From Syntrophomonas sp. DTU019 (GTDB lineage Bacteria > Bacillota > Syntrophomonadia > Syntrophomonadales > Syntrophomonadaceae), in the NCBI GenBank assembly GCA_913757435.1, contig CAJYDM010000008.1, positions 16,746-80,745 of the forward strand: a DNA stretch of 64,000 bases. Reading direction: 5' to 3'. Each line of letters starts with the position of its first letter. The first letter of the stretch is position 1. Both the position numbers and the translations under genes were made by a program. Of the stretch, positions 18,350 through 26,922 are shown in pieces. The notes below the pieces were generated by a model, which saw only the letters and a list, made by a program, of their open reading frames with translations, was not told where the DNA came from and did not search any database.

Positions 18350-18436
18350 ATGCAATTGGATAAAAAGCTTATAGATGAGATCCTGCGTTCGATTGGACTG
18401 GAGCACATCGAGGACGACAGAGATGACAGAGAATAA
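18350..18436 (+). CDS. 28-residue microprotein
   Basis: ATG 18350 follows a near-perfect GAGAGGAGGTGAG ribosome site. The product is MQLDKKLIDEILRSIGLEHI followed by an acidic tail, EDDRDDRE. The stop at 18434-18436 is immediately followed by a 16-bp perfect terminator hairpin. An A+T-rich block with overlapping TATAAT-like sequences (18300-18315) lies upstream. Strong translation signals and a dedicated terminator suggest a genuine short protein. It would be an amphipathic helix with a charged tail; no family is recognised. Confidence 0.55.
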   Translation: MQLDKKLIDEILRSIGLEHIEDDRDDRE

Positions 18437-18480
18437 GAAGAAGCCATTTAAGAACCCTTAAATGGCTTCTTCATTTTTCT
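18437..18480 (+). terminator. Strong bidirectional terminator
   Basis: A 16-bp perfect stem (18437-18452 with 18457-18472), a loop AACC and T-rich flanks on both sides. It ends the microprotein transcript on the plus strand and the pda gene on the minus strand. Confidence 0.9.
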
Positions 18481-18498
18481 GCCAGCCCCTGCCCAAGG

Positions 18499-19233
18499 CT
18501 ACTCCTCAGCCTGGCGCAGCAGTTCGGAAATGGTCACTATTTCGTAGCCCTGACTGTGGAGGTTATGGATGATGATCGGCAAGGCCTGGGCGGTTTGTTT
18601 GCAGGTATCGCTGGCATGCATCAGGATGATGTCGCCGGGATGAACGCGCTTGTTGATGCGCTCCACAATTACTGAGACTCCCGGGTTCATCCAGTCCAGT
18701 GAGTCGGTGCCCCATTGTATGGCCTTATAATCACACTCGCGAATGGCTTCCATGACATTGTCATTGTAATCGCCGTTGGGGGTGCGGATGAGGCGGGGGG
18801 CTTCACCAGTCACCTCCTGAATCGCCTGGTGAGCCTTCATGATTTCCTCCTTGACCTCGGTCTTGCTGAAAATGGTGAGATTGAGGTGCCGGTGCCCGTG
18901 GCTGGCTATCTCGTGGCCGTCGGCCTGAATGCGTTTTACAATTTCAGGATACTGAGTGGCCCAGGGGCCGGAGATGAAAAAGGTACATTCTACCTGTTCG
19001 GCTTGGAGTATATCCAGGACCTGAGGGGCGGTTTCAAAACCCCAACTGATATCAAAGGTCAAGGCAACGATTTTCTTGTCGGTTTTAACCTCCTGCAGCG
19101 GTTTTTGTTTCAGGAAGGCCTGTACATAAACCCCACTGGTTGCCAAAAGCAGCATCACCAGTACGGCGATCACTACCAACTTGGTCTGCGGATTCATTTC
19201 ATAAAAACCAAAGAATCTGGGCAAAATCCTCAC
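18499..19233 (-). CDS. pdaB: Polysaccharide deacetylase, PdaB-like sporulation type
   Basis: An exported or membrane-anchored NodB-fold deacetylase, 244 residues from GTG 19233; ATG 19197 is the alternative start and the longer frame to 19368 has no support. A membrane helix (TKLVVIAVLVMLLLATSGVY) precedes the catalytic domain. VALTFDISWGFETAPQVLDI is motif 1 with the catalytic Asp, SHGHRHLNL is the metal-binding HxxxH-like motif, and RTPNGDYND is motif 3. TFDISWG is characteristic of PdaB-like sporulation proteins acting on cortex peptidoglycan. Confidence 0.85.
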   Translation of the reverse strand: MRILPRFFGFYEMNPQTKLVVIAVLVMLLLATSGVYVQAFLKQKPLQEVKTDKKIVALTFDISWGFETAPQVLDILQAEQVECTFFISGPWATQYPEIVKRIQADGHEIASHGHRHLNLTIFSKTEVKEEIMKAHQAIQEVTGEAPRLIRTPNGDYNDNVMEAIRECDYKAIQWGTDSLDWMNPGVSVIVERINKRVHPGDIILMHASDTCKQTAQALPIIIHNLHSQGYEIVTISELLRQAEE

Positions 19234-19364
19234 TCCCTTGCCTTTAATGAATTCTATGGCGAAAAAGGCGGCTTTATTCAGATTTTCCCCAGGCTGATCA
19301 ACTCCTCTATGGTGACAAGACCTAACCTTCGCCGCGTTTCCGCCGTGCCTGCAGGGTAACCCCG

Positions 19365-19395
19365 GCAAAAAAATACCGGGGGATTATCCCCCGGC
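19365..19395 (-). terminator. Rho-independent terminator
   Basis: The inverted repeat CCGGGGG/CCCCCGG (19376-19394) is followed on the minus strand by a run of seven T. It ends the 73-residue gene at 19420. Confidence 0.8.
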
Positions 19396-19419
19396 TGTAA
19401 TGGCCGATCTGTGACGCAA

Positions 19420-19641
19420 CTATTCATCCACCAACTGCAGGTCCCACTCTTCGGTGCCCCAGATGTTGCAGGCCAAAACCAAGGCCTCGACAGCGGATTT
19501 GGCAGAATACTCTGTGTCTATGCGGTTCTCATCGGGATCTACCCAAAATATGCGCCAGCAGTCACCCTGTTCTTCGGCCCACAATTCTGTCCTGCCTTCC
19601 ATGCCTGCTGCTTTGATGGTACCGATCAATTCCTTAGCCAT
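19420..19641 (-). CDS. Hypothetical small protein
   Basis: A 73-residue protein from ATG 19641, behind GGAGGGGACAAAT; the ATG at 19656 is upstream of that site. It reads MAKELIGTIKAAGMEGRTEL, then WAEEQGDCWRIFWVDPDENRI, and ends in WDLQLVDE. It has alternating strands and a helix, no membrane segment, and four Trp in a short protein. No family is recognised. It is a single-gene unit with its own terminator. Confidence 0.5.
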   Translation of the reverse strand: MAKELIGTIKAAGMEGRTELWAEEQGDCWRIFWVDPDENRIDTEYSAKSAVEALVLACNIWGTEEWDLQLVDE

Positions 19642-19870
19642 ATTTGTCCCCTCCACTTGCTCTTTTTTCCATAGTTCCCTTTTTGACAGTAAAATCCTCT
19701 AAATATTTCTTCCAAAAGAATAGCAAGCTTTGTTGAACGATTTATTGAAGGTCGGCGATCGTGTCGCTTACGCCGGATTTGCATTGATTAAAACGGCTGA
19801 ATCCGGTCATAAAAAATGTCATAGGTTGCTTTTCCAGGCGGAGTAATGGGGCCTTAGATACTCGTGCTTT

Positions 19871-21124
19871 TTAGAACAGTCTTGTCTGCGTCTCGGCTAT
19901 TGAAAAGCAAACATAAAACACGGTTCCCTGCGAGCTGGTCTCCACCTCTATTCTGGCATTATGACGGGCGGCAATGCTGTAGCACACTGCCAGCCCAAGC
20001 CCGGGACCGTCATCTTTGGTGGTCAGAAAAGGAGTGCCCAGCCTGTCCAGAAGTGGCGCGGATATTCCCGGCCCTTCATCCTTGATAAATAGCACCACTT
20101 CATTATCCTGCAATGTGGTGCCAATAGTTAGCGTGCCCCCGGGCGACATGACCTCCAGGCCATTATAGGACATATTAAATACCAGCTGGCGAATCTCACT
20201 CTCATCTATTAGTACCTGTGGAGTATAGCCTAAGTCCAGACGGGTGTTCATTGCTCGTTGGACCGCGTCGGCTTTGATGAGAGGGTGCAGCGCTGTGATG
20301 ACCTCGTGCAGGTAAGTCGGCTTTGGGTCGATGTTCTTGTCTTTGGCCATTCCCAGGAACTTGGTGATGATATCGTTGGCCCGGTCCAGTTCATCGATCA
20401 TGAGGTTAAAATAGGCAAACTCGTCGGCGTATTCATATTTAGAGCCCAGCATCTGCAAGAAGCCCCGTACGGCTGTCAAGGGATTTCTGATTTCGTGGGC
20501 GATGCTGGCAGCTATTTCCCCGATCAGGTTGAGGCGGTCCATACGTGCCAGGTTGAATTCCATCAGCCGCATAGCGGTGATATCCTGGAAGGCGATCAGA
20601 CGACATAATTGGTGGTTGAAGTCGATTAAATCCAGGGAAGCCAAGACTGTTAAAACCCTGCCCGTGACCGTGTGCAGCTGAGTTTCAACATTGTCGATTT
20701 TGCCTTTGTCAGCAAGTTCGGAAAGTGCTTCGGCAAACTTATCCTGGTTGGTCCAGATGCCAAGTTCCTGAGGGGTATGCCTGATCAGCTGATCGCGTCG
20801 GCACTCTAATTTATCAATAAAAGCCTGATTGGCCTCCAGGAATACTCTGCTGTCCATGCTCAAAATTGCCATCATGATCGGACTTTGGTTAAAAACCCGG
20901 AAAAAGCGTTCTTCTGCCCGAGGACGATCGATTTCCAACAGTTTTTCTGCAATCCAATGCAAGTTGTGGTCACTATCTTGCAAGGCATGAGTAACCAGAG
21001 CATGTTCGATTTTCAGCCACAGCCTTTGCGCCAGAGAACGCTGCAACTCGATTTGGTCATCACTCCACACCCGTGCACCGGTTTCACCGTACGAATGCTG
21101 GTTCTGGTCTGCCTTGTCTTTCAT
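19871..21124 (-). CDS. PAS-domain sensor histidine kinase, sporulation-kinase type
   Basis: A 417-residue soluble kinase from ATG 21124 with GGAGGTAGGC in front. An N-terminal helical region is followed by one PAS domain (about residues 80-185: FRVFNQSPIMMAILSMDSRV). HisKA has the phospho-His in SIAHEIRNPLTAVRGFLQML, and HATPase has the N box ESEIRQLVFNMSYNGLEVM and G boxes DEGPGIS and GPGLGLAVC. No response regulator is adjacent, as in KinA-E-type kinases that feed Spo0F or Spo0A. Its catalytic half is very similar to that of the kinase at 23093, so the two are paralogues. Confidence 0.85.
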   Translation of the reverse strand: MKDKADQNQHSYGETGARVWSDDQIELQRSLAQRLWLKIEHALVTHALQDSDHNLHWIAEKLLEIDRPRAEERFFRVFNQSPIMMAILSMDSRVFLEANQAFIDKLECRRDQLIRHTPQELGIWTNQDKFAEALSELADKGKIDNVETQLHTVTGRVLTVLASLDLIDFNHQLCRLIAFQDITAMRLMEFNLARMDRLNLIGEIAASIAHEIRNPLTAVRGFLQMLGSKYEYADEFAYFNLMIDELDRANDIITKFLGMAKDKNIDPKPTYLHEVITALHPLIKADAVQRAMNTRLDLGYTPQVLIDESEIRQLVFNMSYNGLEVMSPGGTLTIGTTLQDNEVVLFIKDEGPGISAPLLDRLGTPFLTTKDDGPGLGLAVCYSIAARHNARIEVETSSQGTVFYVCFSIAETQTRLF

Positions 21125-21350
21125 GCCTACCTCCACTCCACCGTACCACAGCATTGCAAAGATACACCAAGCCACCCTTAGACCATTCCAAACAGTAAAC
21201 AAATTAGATGGGACGATGGCCATTAATGGGCAAAAGCCTTAGTGAAATGATAGTTTTTGCGAAAACTCAGGAAAAACAGGCTGTAGTGTTAGGAAAACAC
21301 AACGTAATTGGTCATTATTAGCAATCTAACATAAGTATTAAGCTGAGCTG

Positions 21351-21605
21351 TGTCGAACTTTGCGTAGTTTATGAGCCAGGAGTGGAGATGTTTGCTGGCA
21401 GGATAACTCGCTTTTTGGGGAAATGTGGCAGTTAACCTCGGCGCTGCTAAAGCCGCCATATGGTTTTATGGTGATAATTGGGATTGTCGAAATAAGGCGT
21501 TTAAACAAAATTTGTTGATATATTTAGAAAAACTTTAGAAGAGACGGTGGCAGGAAAAATGTCATTTTATATGGAAAGGCTCGTGATATACCCCAGCTTT
21601 CGACG
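21351..21605. promoter_or_regulatory. Cluster of Spo0A-box-like sites
   Basis: The 530-bp gap between the two divergent genes holds TGTCGAA at 21351-21357, TTGTCGAA at 21484-21491 and TTTCGACG (reverse orientation, one mismatch) at 21598-21605. The B. subtilis 0A box is TGTCGAA. Three sites within 255 bp between a sporulation-type kinase and a secreted protein gene could be functional. A 7-mer occurs by chance, so confidence is moderate. No gene was found in the gap. Confidence 0.4.
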
Positions 21606-21656
21606 GCCGCCAGGCGTATTTATGTAGAGCATAATTATATGGAAGGATGTCATGAT

Positions 21657-22772
21657 ATGACAACAAATACTGAGTTTTGGCAGAGGGCGATAAAAACCTC
21701 TCTATGCTTACTGTTGTCCCTGGGACTGATCCTGAACCTGTGGTGCCTGCAATCTCTGGCTGCCAGCGCGGTAGTCACCGGCAGCGTGGTCAACGTGCGC
21801 TCCGGACCGGGCACCGGGTATACAGTGGCGGGAGTCCTCTATAATGGTACGCAGTTGGAGGTGACCGGTCATAATGGGTCCTGGGAAAAGGTCCGTTACG
21901 GTTCCCTGGAGGGCTGGGTACTGTCCTCACTAATAAAGGTCTCACCGCCTCAGACCCTGGTGGTGGGGGTCGGAGTCGCCAACCTGCGTTCCGGACCGGG
22001 CACCGGTTACGACATTGTCGGTGAGGCCACCAAAGATGAGGTGCTGACGCTGGTGTCCCAGGAAGGTGATTGGTATCTGGCCCAGACTGCTGCAGGGCTG
22101 GGGGTATATATCCGTAAGGATATGGTTGCCGGGCCAAAGGCAAGCATTGCGCTTAGTCAAAATGATGCTCCCGACACTGGCATTTTGGGGCCGCCGGTAA
22201 AAATGGTTTTAAATGGTCGGTCCCAATCGGGCCCCATCTCACCCATTGTGTATAACCATCGTGTGCTGGTACCCTTACGCGAGGTCTTCGATGAAGTCGG
22301 AGGCACAGTGGGTTGGAACAAGGCCGCTCAAACTGCTACGGTCAATTGGGGCAGCAAGAAGATAGTGCTGCCGGTCAATTCCTATGAACCAACCGTAAAT
22401 GGGTCGGTGTGGGGCACTGATGTGCCTACTATGATAGTACAGAATAACACTATGGCCCCGCTGCGCTTTATTATTGAAGCCCTGGGTGGCACCGCTTGCT
22501 GGGATTCTAAGACTGCTACGGTGTATGTCTTCATCCCGCCTGCAGACGGATTGAAGGCAGTGGCATTGGTTGTCAACTCGCCGGGCGTCAATCTGCGCAA
22601 CGGACCGGGTACTCAATATCAAGTGGTCGACCAGGCCATGCGAGGAGAACAAATGGCGGTTGTGGAACAGCAGGACGGCTGGTACAAAGTCACCCGACGA
22701 GGACAGACCGCCTGGGTGGCTGGCTGGGTAGTTGATGTGATCTGGGGGTATGCATCAAATAATATACAATGA
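21657..22772 (+). CDS. Secreted SH3b / copper-amine-oxidase-N domain protein
   Basis: A 371-residue exported protein. ATG 21657 follows GGAAGGATG; an upstream in-frame ATG at 21639 overlaps that site. The signal peptide is about residues 1-37 (TSLCLLLSLGLILNLWCLQSLAAS). Two bacterial SH3 domains follow (VVNVRSGPGTGYTVAGVLY and VANLRSGPGTGYDIVGEA), then a copper amine oxidase N-terminal-like domain (LVPLREVFDEVGGTVGWNK, MAPLRFIIEALGG; about 180-290), then a third SH3 (VNLRNGPGTQYQVVDQAM). These modules bind cell-wall peptides. It has no catalytic domain and is probably a cell-surface or spore-envelope protein. Confidence 0.85.
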   Translation: MTTNTEFWQRAIKTSLCLLLSLGLILNLWCLQSLAASAVVTGSVVNVRSGPGTGYTVAGVLYNGTQLEVTGHNGSWEKVRYGSLEGWVLSSLIKVSPPQTLVVGVGVANLRSGPGTGYDIVGEATKDEVLTLVSQEGDWYLAQTAAGLGVYIRKDMVAGPKASIALSQNDAPDTGILGPPVKMVLNGRSQSGPISPIVYNHRVLVPLREVFDEVGGTVGWNKAAQTATVNWGSKKIVLPVNSYEPTVNGSVWGTDVPTMIVQNNTMAPLRFIIEALGGTACWDSKTATVYVFIPPADGLKAVALVVNSPGVNLRNGPGTQYQVVDQAMRGEQMAVVEQQDGWYKVTRRGQTAWVAGWVVDVIWGYASNNIQ

Positions 22773-23092
22773 TTTTCCAGGTTTATTTCTTTAGTGGCAT
22801 TTGGCAACAAAGTTCAATTCACTTTATCATCTATCCCATTACCGGAATACTATTGGTTTATTTGGAAAATGTATTGCCGTATGGGATATTTCTTCCTAAT
22901 TTGTAAGCCCCGATATGCTACAATTATTGCTAGGTTATATATATTAGAAGACTGCGTGCATAGCCTCCTGCCTCCTGGCCTGGAGGTATGCCACGGTATG
23001 GTTTAAAGCCATGCTATGAATAGGGGGGGCATTACCCGCTATTGGCACCAAAGGTGGTGCATGGTAGAGGTATTGCGTGTATCGAGGTAAGC

Positions 23093-25105
23093 ATGGAAGA
23101 CAATAAGATACATAAATGGGAACAAGTCGAAGCCGAATTGTTGAAGGCCAACCGGCGTGAACGCCTGCTCAACGCTGTAACCTGTCGGCTATTGGCCAAC
23201 GATGACCCTCAGAGCATAATAGACGACCTGTGTAAGGACACCATGGAATATCTGGAATGTGAGTTTTTTTTCAACTATCTACTGGACCGGGAAATGGATT
23301 GTCTGCATCTAAATGCCTGGGCCGGTATACCCCGGGAGGAAGCTGTTAAAATAGAATGGCTCGAATATGGGGCGACGACATGCGGGTGTACAGCCGGGAA
23401 TGGTTCCCCCCTGGTATCAGAAAACATGACCACCATCCCAGATCTCGGGACTGACCTGATCGAGTCTTACGGTTTGCAGGCTTATGCCTGCCACCCGCTA
23501 ATGATAGGCGAAGAGCTTTTGGGGACCATCTCCTTCGGCACCTGTTCGCGGCAGGTTTTCACCGAGGAAGAATCGGCCTTGATGAGAACAGTGGCTGATC
23601 ACATCTCCATGGCTATGGGCCGCCTGCTGGTAAACCAGGAACTGAGAAAGAGTGAACAGCGGCTGGAATCGCTGGCGCAGGAACGCACCCGTGAGTTGGA
23701 GGAATCCAACCAGAACTTCACTAAAATTCTCGAGAGCATCACTGATGCTTTCTTCACTATTGACCGCGACTGGAAGGTTACTTATTGGAATGGGGCGGCC
23801 GAGCAGATGTTCAGCGTCACCCGTGAGCAGATTTTGGGCAATGTATTTTGGGAGGTTTTTCCTGAATCGGTGGGGTCGGAATTCTATTACGAATACCATC
23901 TGGCTATGCGCTACGACATCCCAGTGTCGTTCGTAGCCCATGGAGGTGACATCGATCTCTGGGTAGAAGCCCGGGTTTACCCCTCACCATCCGGTCTCAC
24001 CATTTATCTGCACGATTTCACCGAGCGCAAACTGGCCGAAGATGAACTGCGCAATTCTGAGGAGCGCTTTTATACTATCTTTAACAACAATCCTGATGCC
24101 ATAGCTATAGTGCGCATGAAAGATAACCGCTATGTGGATGTGAACCAGAGGTTCCTTAACCTGACCGGTTATAGCCGGAATGAGGTTTTGGAGCATACCC
24201 CTGAGGAATTGGGCCTGTGGTCCCTGGATAGGGCAGAGCTGGATTCTTGTCTGGGATATTTGGAATCAAGAGGTGAGGTTCACAATTGCGAACTCCGAAT
24301 AAGAACTAAGACAGGGAAAATCGCCAGTGTTTCCTTGTCAATGGTCATGATAAACCTGAATGGGGAATTGTGCAGAATAGCTATTATCAGAGATTTGACC
24401 AGGGAAAAGATGATGGAGGCGGAGATTACCAGGCTGGATCGTTTGAACCTGGTGGGGCAAATGGCTGCCAGCATCGGTCATGAAATAAGGAACCCCATGA
24501 CAGCAGTGCGAGGGTTTCTGCAAATGCTGTGTGAAAAGGACGAATACCAAGAGGAGCGGGCCATCTTCGACCTTATGATAGAAGAACTGGACCGTGCCAA
24601 CTCCATCATTAGCGAATACCTGGGTATGGCCAAAGACAAAAAAATCAATTTACAGCTTAAGCAGTTGGACGACATCGTACAATCGCTGGAGCCTATCCTC
24701 CGTTCTTCGGCCCTGAAAAAGGATATGAACCTTAAGCTCGATTTGGCCGAGCCATCAACGTGCCTGATTGATGAGAACGAGATCCGCCAATTGGTCCTGA
24801 ACATGGCCCACAACGCTTTCGAAGCGATGCAAAGCGGCGGCTTACTGACCATAGGTACCTTAGAGGAAAATGATCAAGTGGTCCTCTATATTAAAGACCA
24901 GGGTTCGGGCCTTGATGCAGAGATCATGGAAAGATTAGGCACTCCCTTCGTTACTACCAAGGAAGAAGGCACCGGACTGGGGTTGGCGGTCTGCTATAGC
25001 ATTGCTGCCCGGCAGAATGCTAAAATCGATGTGGAGACCGGACCTGCCGGGACTACCTTCCTGGTCAGATTTCCTATAGCCACGAGGTCGGGCGTCGGGA
25101 CATAA
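23093..25105 (+). CDS. GAF-PAS-PAS sensor histidine kinase
   Basis: A 670-residue cytoplasmic kinase starting at ATG 23093 behind GAGGTAAGC. A GAF domain (about 25-180; includes CGCTAGNGSPLVSENMTTIP and ACHPLMIGEELLGTISFG) is followed by two PAS domains (about 205-325 and 335-450). HisKA carries SIGHEIRNPMTAVRGFLQML. The HATPase domain (ENEIRQLVLNMAHNAFEAM, DQGSGLD, GTGLGLAVC) is intact. The Cys pair at CGCTAG may bind a ligand. It is an orphan kinase and a clear paralogue of the kinase at 19871, probably feeding the same phosphorelay. The 320-bp gap before it holds no gene. Confidence 0.88.
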   Translation: MEDNKIHKWEQVEAELLKANRRERLLNAVTCRLLANDDPQSIIDDLCKDTMEYLECEFFFNYLLDREMDCLHLNAWAGIPREEAVKIEWLEYGATTCGCTAGNGSPLVSENMTTIPDLGTDLIESYGLQAYACHPLMIGEELLGTISFGTCSRQVFTEEESALMRTVADHISMAMGRLLVNQELRKSEQRLESLAQERTRELEESNQNFTKILESITDAFFTIDRDWKVTYWNGAAEQMFSVTREQILGNVFWEVFPESVGSEFYYEYHLAMRYDIPVSFVAHGGDIDLWVEARVYPSPSGLTIYLHDFTERKLAEDELRNSEERFYTIFNNNPDAIAIVRMKDNRYVDVNQRFLNLTGYSRNEVLEHTPEELGLWSLDRAELDSCLGYLESRGEVHNCELRIRTKTGKIASVSLSMVMINLNGELCRIAIIRDLTREKMMEAEITRLDRLNLVGQMAASIGHEIRNPMTAVRGFLQMLCEKDEYQEERAIFDLMIEELDRANSIISEYLGMAKDKKINLQLKQLDDIVQSLEPILRSSALKKDMNLKLDLAEPSTCLIDENEIRQLVLNMAHNAFEAMQSGGLLTIGTLEENDQVVLYIKDQGSGLDAEIMERLGTPFVTTKEEGTGLGLAVCYSIAARQNAKIDVETGPAGTTFLVRFPIATRSGVGT

Positions 25106-25342
25106 TCCCACTATCAATTGCCGCGTTTCGGTTCGCGACCGGGGTGCGTCTCATGGTGGTATACTGGCAGCAACGGAAAACCAGCACAAAAGGCCGGGGA
25201 CTATAAACCCCGGTATTGCTATGCGCCTGTGAAAGCAAATGTATTGGAGCACCAAGCTTAGGTGGTTGTTATAGCGTAACTATAATTATTCTTCTCTGGC
25301 AAGGGTAAAGCTATATTAATATTATGTGGGGTGGTAATGATT

Positions 25343-25975
25343 ATGAATGTTTGCAGGGAATGTTCCCAAGAACATAATGATAGCCTTCAGCTTGGACAAG
25401 GTGGGTGTATTTGCCCTGATTGCTTGAAGGCCAAAGAAAATAGACTTGTCAGCAGCAAATCGGGACTATCCAAAGAAGAATCGTCGAAACCGCCATCAAA
25501 CGTATGGGATACTACTGCTATAATAATTGCCGGATTTATCGCCGCAGTGGGTGTATATTTGATCTTTCGTTTCAACAATACAGCTCATACCATATGGATT
25601 ATCATTATAGGTTATCTAGCCAGCCGCGGGGTGCAAAATGTGATGAAAAGTAAATCACAAAAGCATAACGAAATGTTTTACCGTGAAAAGGAGAGTAGAA
25701 TAGCGGAACTCCAAAAGAATATCGATAGCCTTGAAGGGGAGTTGAGTTCAATTTACGAGGAGGCAGTGAAACACAGAGAACAGGGACGCTGCCAGCATTG
25801 TGGACGGATAGAGCGCCCCAGCATGGCCCCATTCCAGGTATACAATTTTTCAGATGCTGAAACGGAAGGCAGCTATGATTTTTCCCACTTGATGCTTCTA
25901 TGCGAAAACTGTCGCTCCAAAATCGATGAATCCGGGAATGAATTGAGCAAGAAAGAGAGAAGGAAAAAAAAGTGA
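25343..25975 (+). CDS. Zinc-ribbon membrane protein of unknown function
   Basis: About 210 residues; ATG 25343 is favoured by the GGGGTGG site, with ATG 25337 and GTG 25331 as alternatives. The N-terminus carries paired cysteines (CRECSQEHND...CICPDCLKAK), then two membrane helices (TAIIIAGFIAAVGVYLIF and IWIIIIGYLA), a coiled coil (ESRIAELQKNIDSLEGELSS), and a second Cys set (CQHCGRIERPSM...LLCENCRSKID). The last set resembles an HNH-like zinc knuckle without obvious catalytic His. No family is recognised. A terminator follows at 26060. Confidence 0.5.
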   Translation: MNVCRECSQEHNDSLQLGQGGCICPDCLKAKENRLVSSKSGLSKEESSKPPSNVWDTTAIIIAGFIAAVGVYLIFRFNNTAHTIWIIIIGYLASRGVQNVMKSKSQKHNEMFYREKESRIAELQKNIDSLEGELSSIYEEAVKHREQGRCQHCGRIERPSMAPFQVYNFSDAETEGSYDFSHLMLLCENCRSKIDESGNELSKKERRKKK

Positions 25976-26059
25976 AACAAACCTGAATGGTAATACTTGG
26001 GGAAACCTGACCGAAGTATCCAAAACCCTGTAGATCGGAGCTAAAAAATAGATGGGGTG

Positions 26060-26096
26060 CTCCCGGAGAACTCAAAACCGGGAGTTTTCTTATTTT
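26060..26096 (+). terminator. Rho-independent terminator
   Basis: CTCCCGG (26060-26066) pairs with CCGGGAG (26078-26084) and is followed by TTTTCTTATTTT. It ends the zinc-ribbon gene transcript. Confidence 0.8.
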
Positions 26097-26200
26097 GAAC
26101 GGTCATATGTCCCCTCTCAGACTGCGACAATAACAATGAAGCCGCAAAAGCTGATATATCGGGATTCTAATTTTGTAATCATCCATTCGTTATTCGGTTT

Positions 26201-26233
26201 AAAATAAAACAAACCCCTATATATCGGGGTTTG
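26201..26233 (-). terminator. Terminator of the tRNA-Val gene
   Basis: AAACCCC/GGGGTTT hairpin (26211-26232), read leftward into GTTTTATTTT. It lies 14 bp past the tRNA 3' end on the same strand. Confidence 0.75.
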
Positions 26234-26246
26234 CAAATGTCTTTTA

Positions 26247-26321
26247 TGGTGGGCCGTATAAGATTCGAACTTATGGCTTCTTCCGCGTCAAGGAAGCACT
26301 CTCCCACTGAGTTAACGGCCC
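26247..26321 (-). tRNA. tRNA-Val (GAC)
   Basis: Read on the minus strand, acceptor GGGCCGT pairs with ACGGCCC. The D arm CTCAGTGGGAGAGT is normal. The anticodon arm CTTCC-TTGACGC-GGAAG gives anticodon GAC (Val, GUC codons). The T arm ATAAG-TTCGAAT-CTTAT is perfect, and CCA is encoded. Confidence 0.93.
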
Positions 26322-26483
26322 GTGTGCTTATAAATTATATAACGATTGGCAGCGAAAATCAACAGCTTAGCGGATGAGTTGTTAAAGGTTTAAATTTGAA
26401 GGAGGATCTCCAATGATCGTCCTGAAATGAGAAAACATGGGAACATCCGTCCTTAGGCCTCTAAAGGTGATTAGTCTTTTCAC

Positions 26484-26507
26484 AGCCGGATATTCTGCTA
26501 TAATAAC
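26484..26507 (+). promoter_or_regulatory. Putative sigma-A promoter for the 29-residue peptide gene
   Basis: TTTTCA, a 16-bp spacer and TATAAT lie just upstream of the peptide gene at 26539. Positions are approximate to a few bases. The -10 is consensus and the -35 is weak. Confidence 0.45.
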
Positions 26508-26538
26508 TTTAATTGTACATATTTTGGGAGGTGAAGAA

Positions 26539-26628
26539 ATGAAATCTAGTTATGAGAAACCTTTATTAATGATTTACGATGACCTTCAGGCGATTACCGC
26601 CGGTAGCATAAGCATTGGGCTCAGCTAA
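26539..26628 (+). CDS. 29-residue peptide, RiPP-precursor-like
   Basis: ATG 26539 follows a very strong GGGAGGTGAAGAA ribosome site. The product starts MKSSYEKPLLMIYDDLQAIT and ends AGSISIGLS. The K-YEKP-x(5-8) opening, acidic middle and small-residue tail recall short Clostridial peptide precursors of the CLI_3235 style, but the tail has no Cys. No radical SAM enzyme, protease or exporter is nearby, so a modified product cannot be argued from context. A long palindromic repeat starts right after and may end its transcript. Confidence 0.5.
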   Translation: MKSSYEKPLLMIYDDLQAITAGSISIGLS

Positions 26629-26643
26629 TTAGAAGGCAAAGAC

Positions 26644-26762
26644 AAAAGGGACGGTTCAGGGACAAAGGGACCAGGGACAAAGGGACGGTTCTGTTGTCCC
26701 AATTATTGGGACAACAGAACCGTCCCTTTGTCCCTGCAGAACCGTCCCTTTGTCCCTGTTTG
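26644..26762. repeat. Palindromic GGGACGGTTCT repeat element
   Basis: A perfect inverted repeat with 31-bp arms spans 26673-26735 (centre T26704). Each arm contains GGGACAAAGGGACGGTTCTG. Partial extra copies of GGGACGGTTC lie on both sides (26647, 26741). A related but different element is at 54457-54555. It can form a very stable hairpin and probably acts as a terminator. Confidence 0.9.
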
Positions 26763-26922
26763 GTTAGCAGGGTACTGTTCCCCCGCATTCATTGATTAAA
26801 TAAAATCCCCCTCTTTATGCACCTATATCCATCATTTACACTATGAAACATCGGACTTGCTACTGAATAATGGTTTTTTGGCAAACATATAATTAGACTA
26901 ACTTTTATGCAGGAGGCCATTT

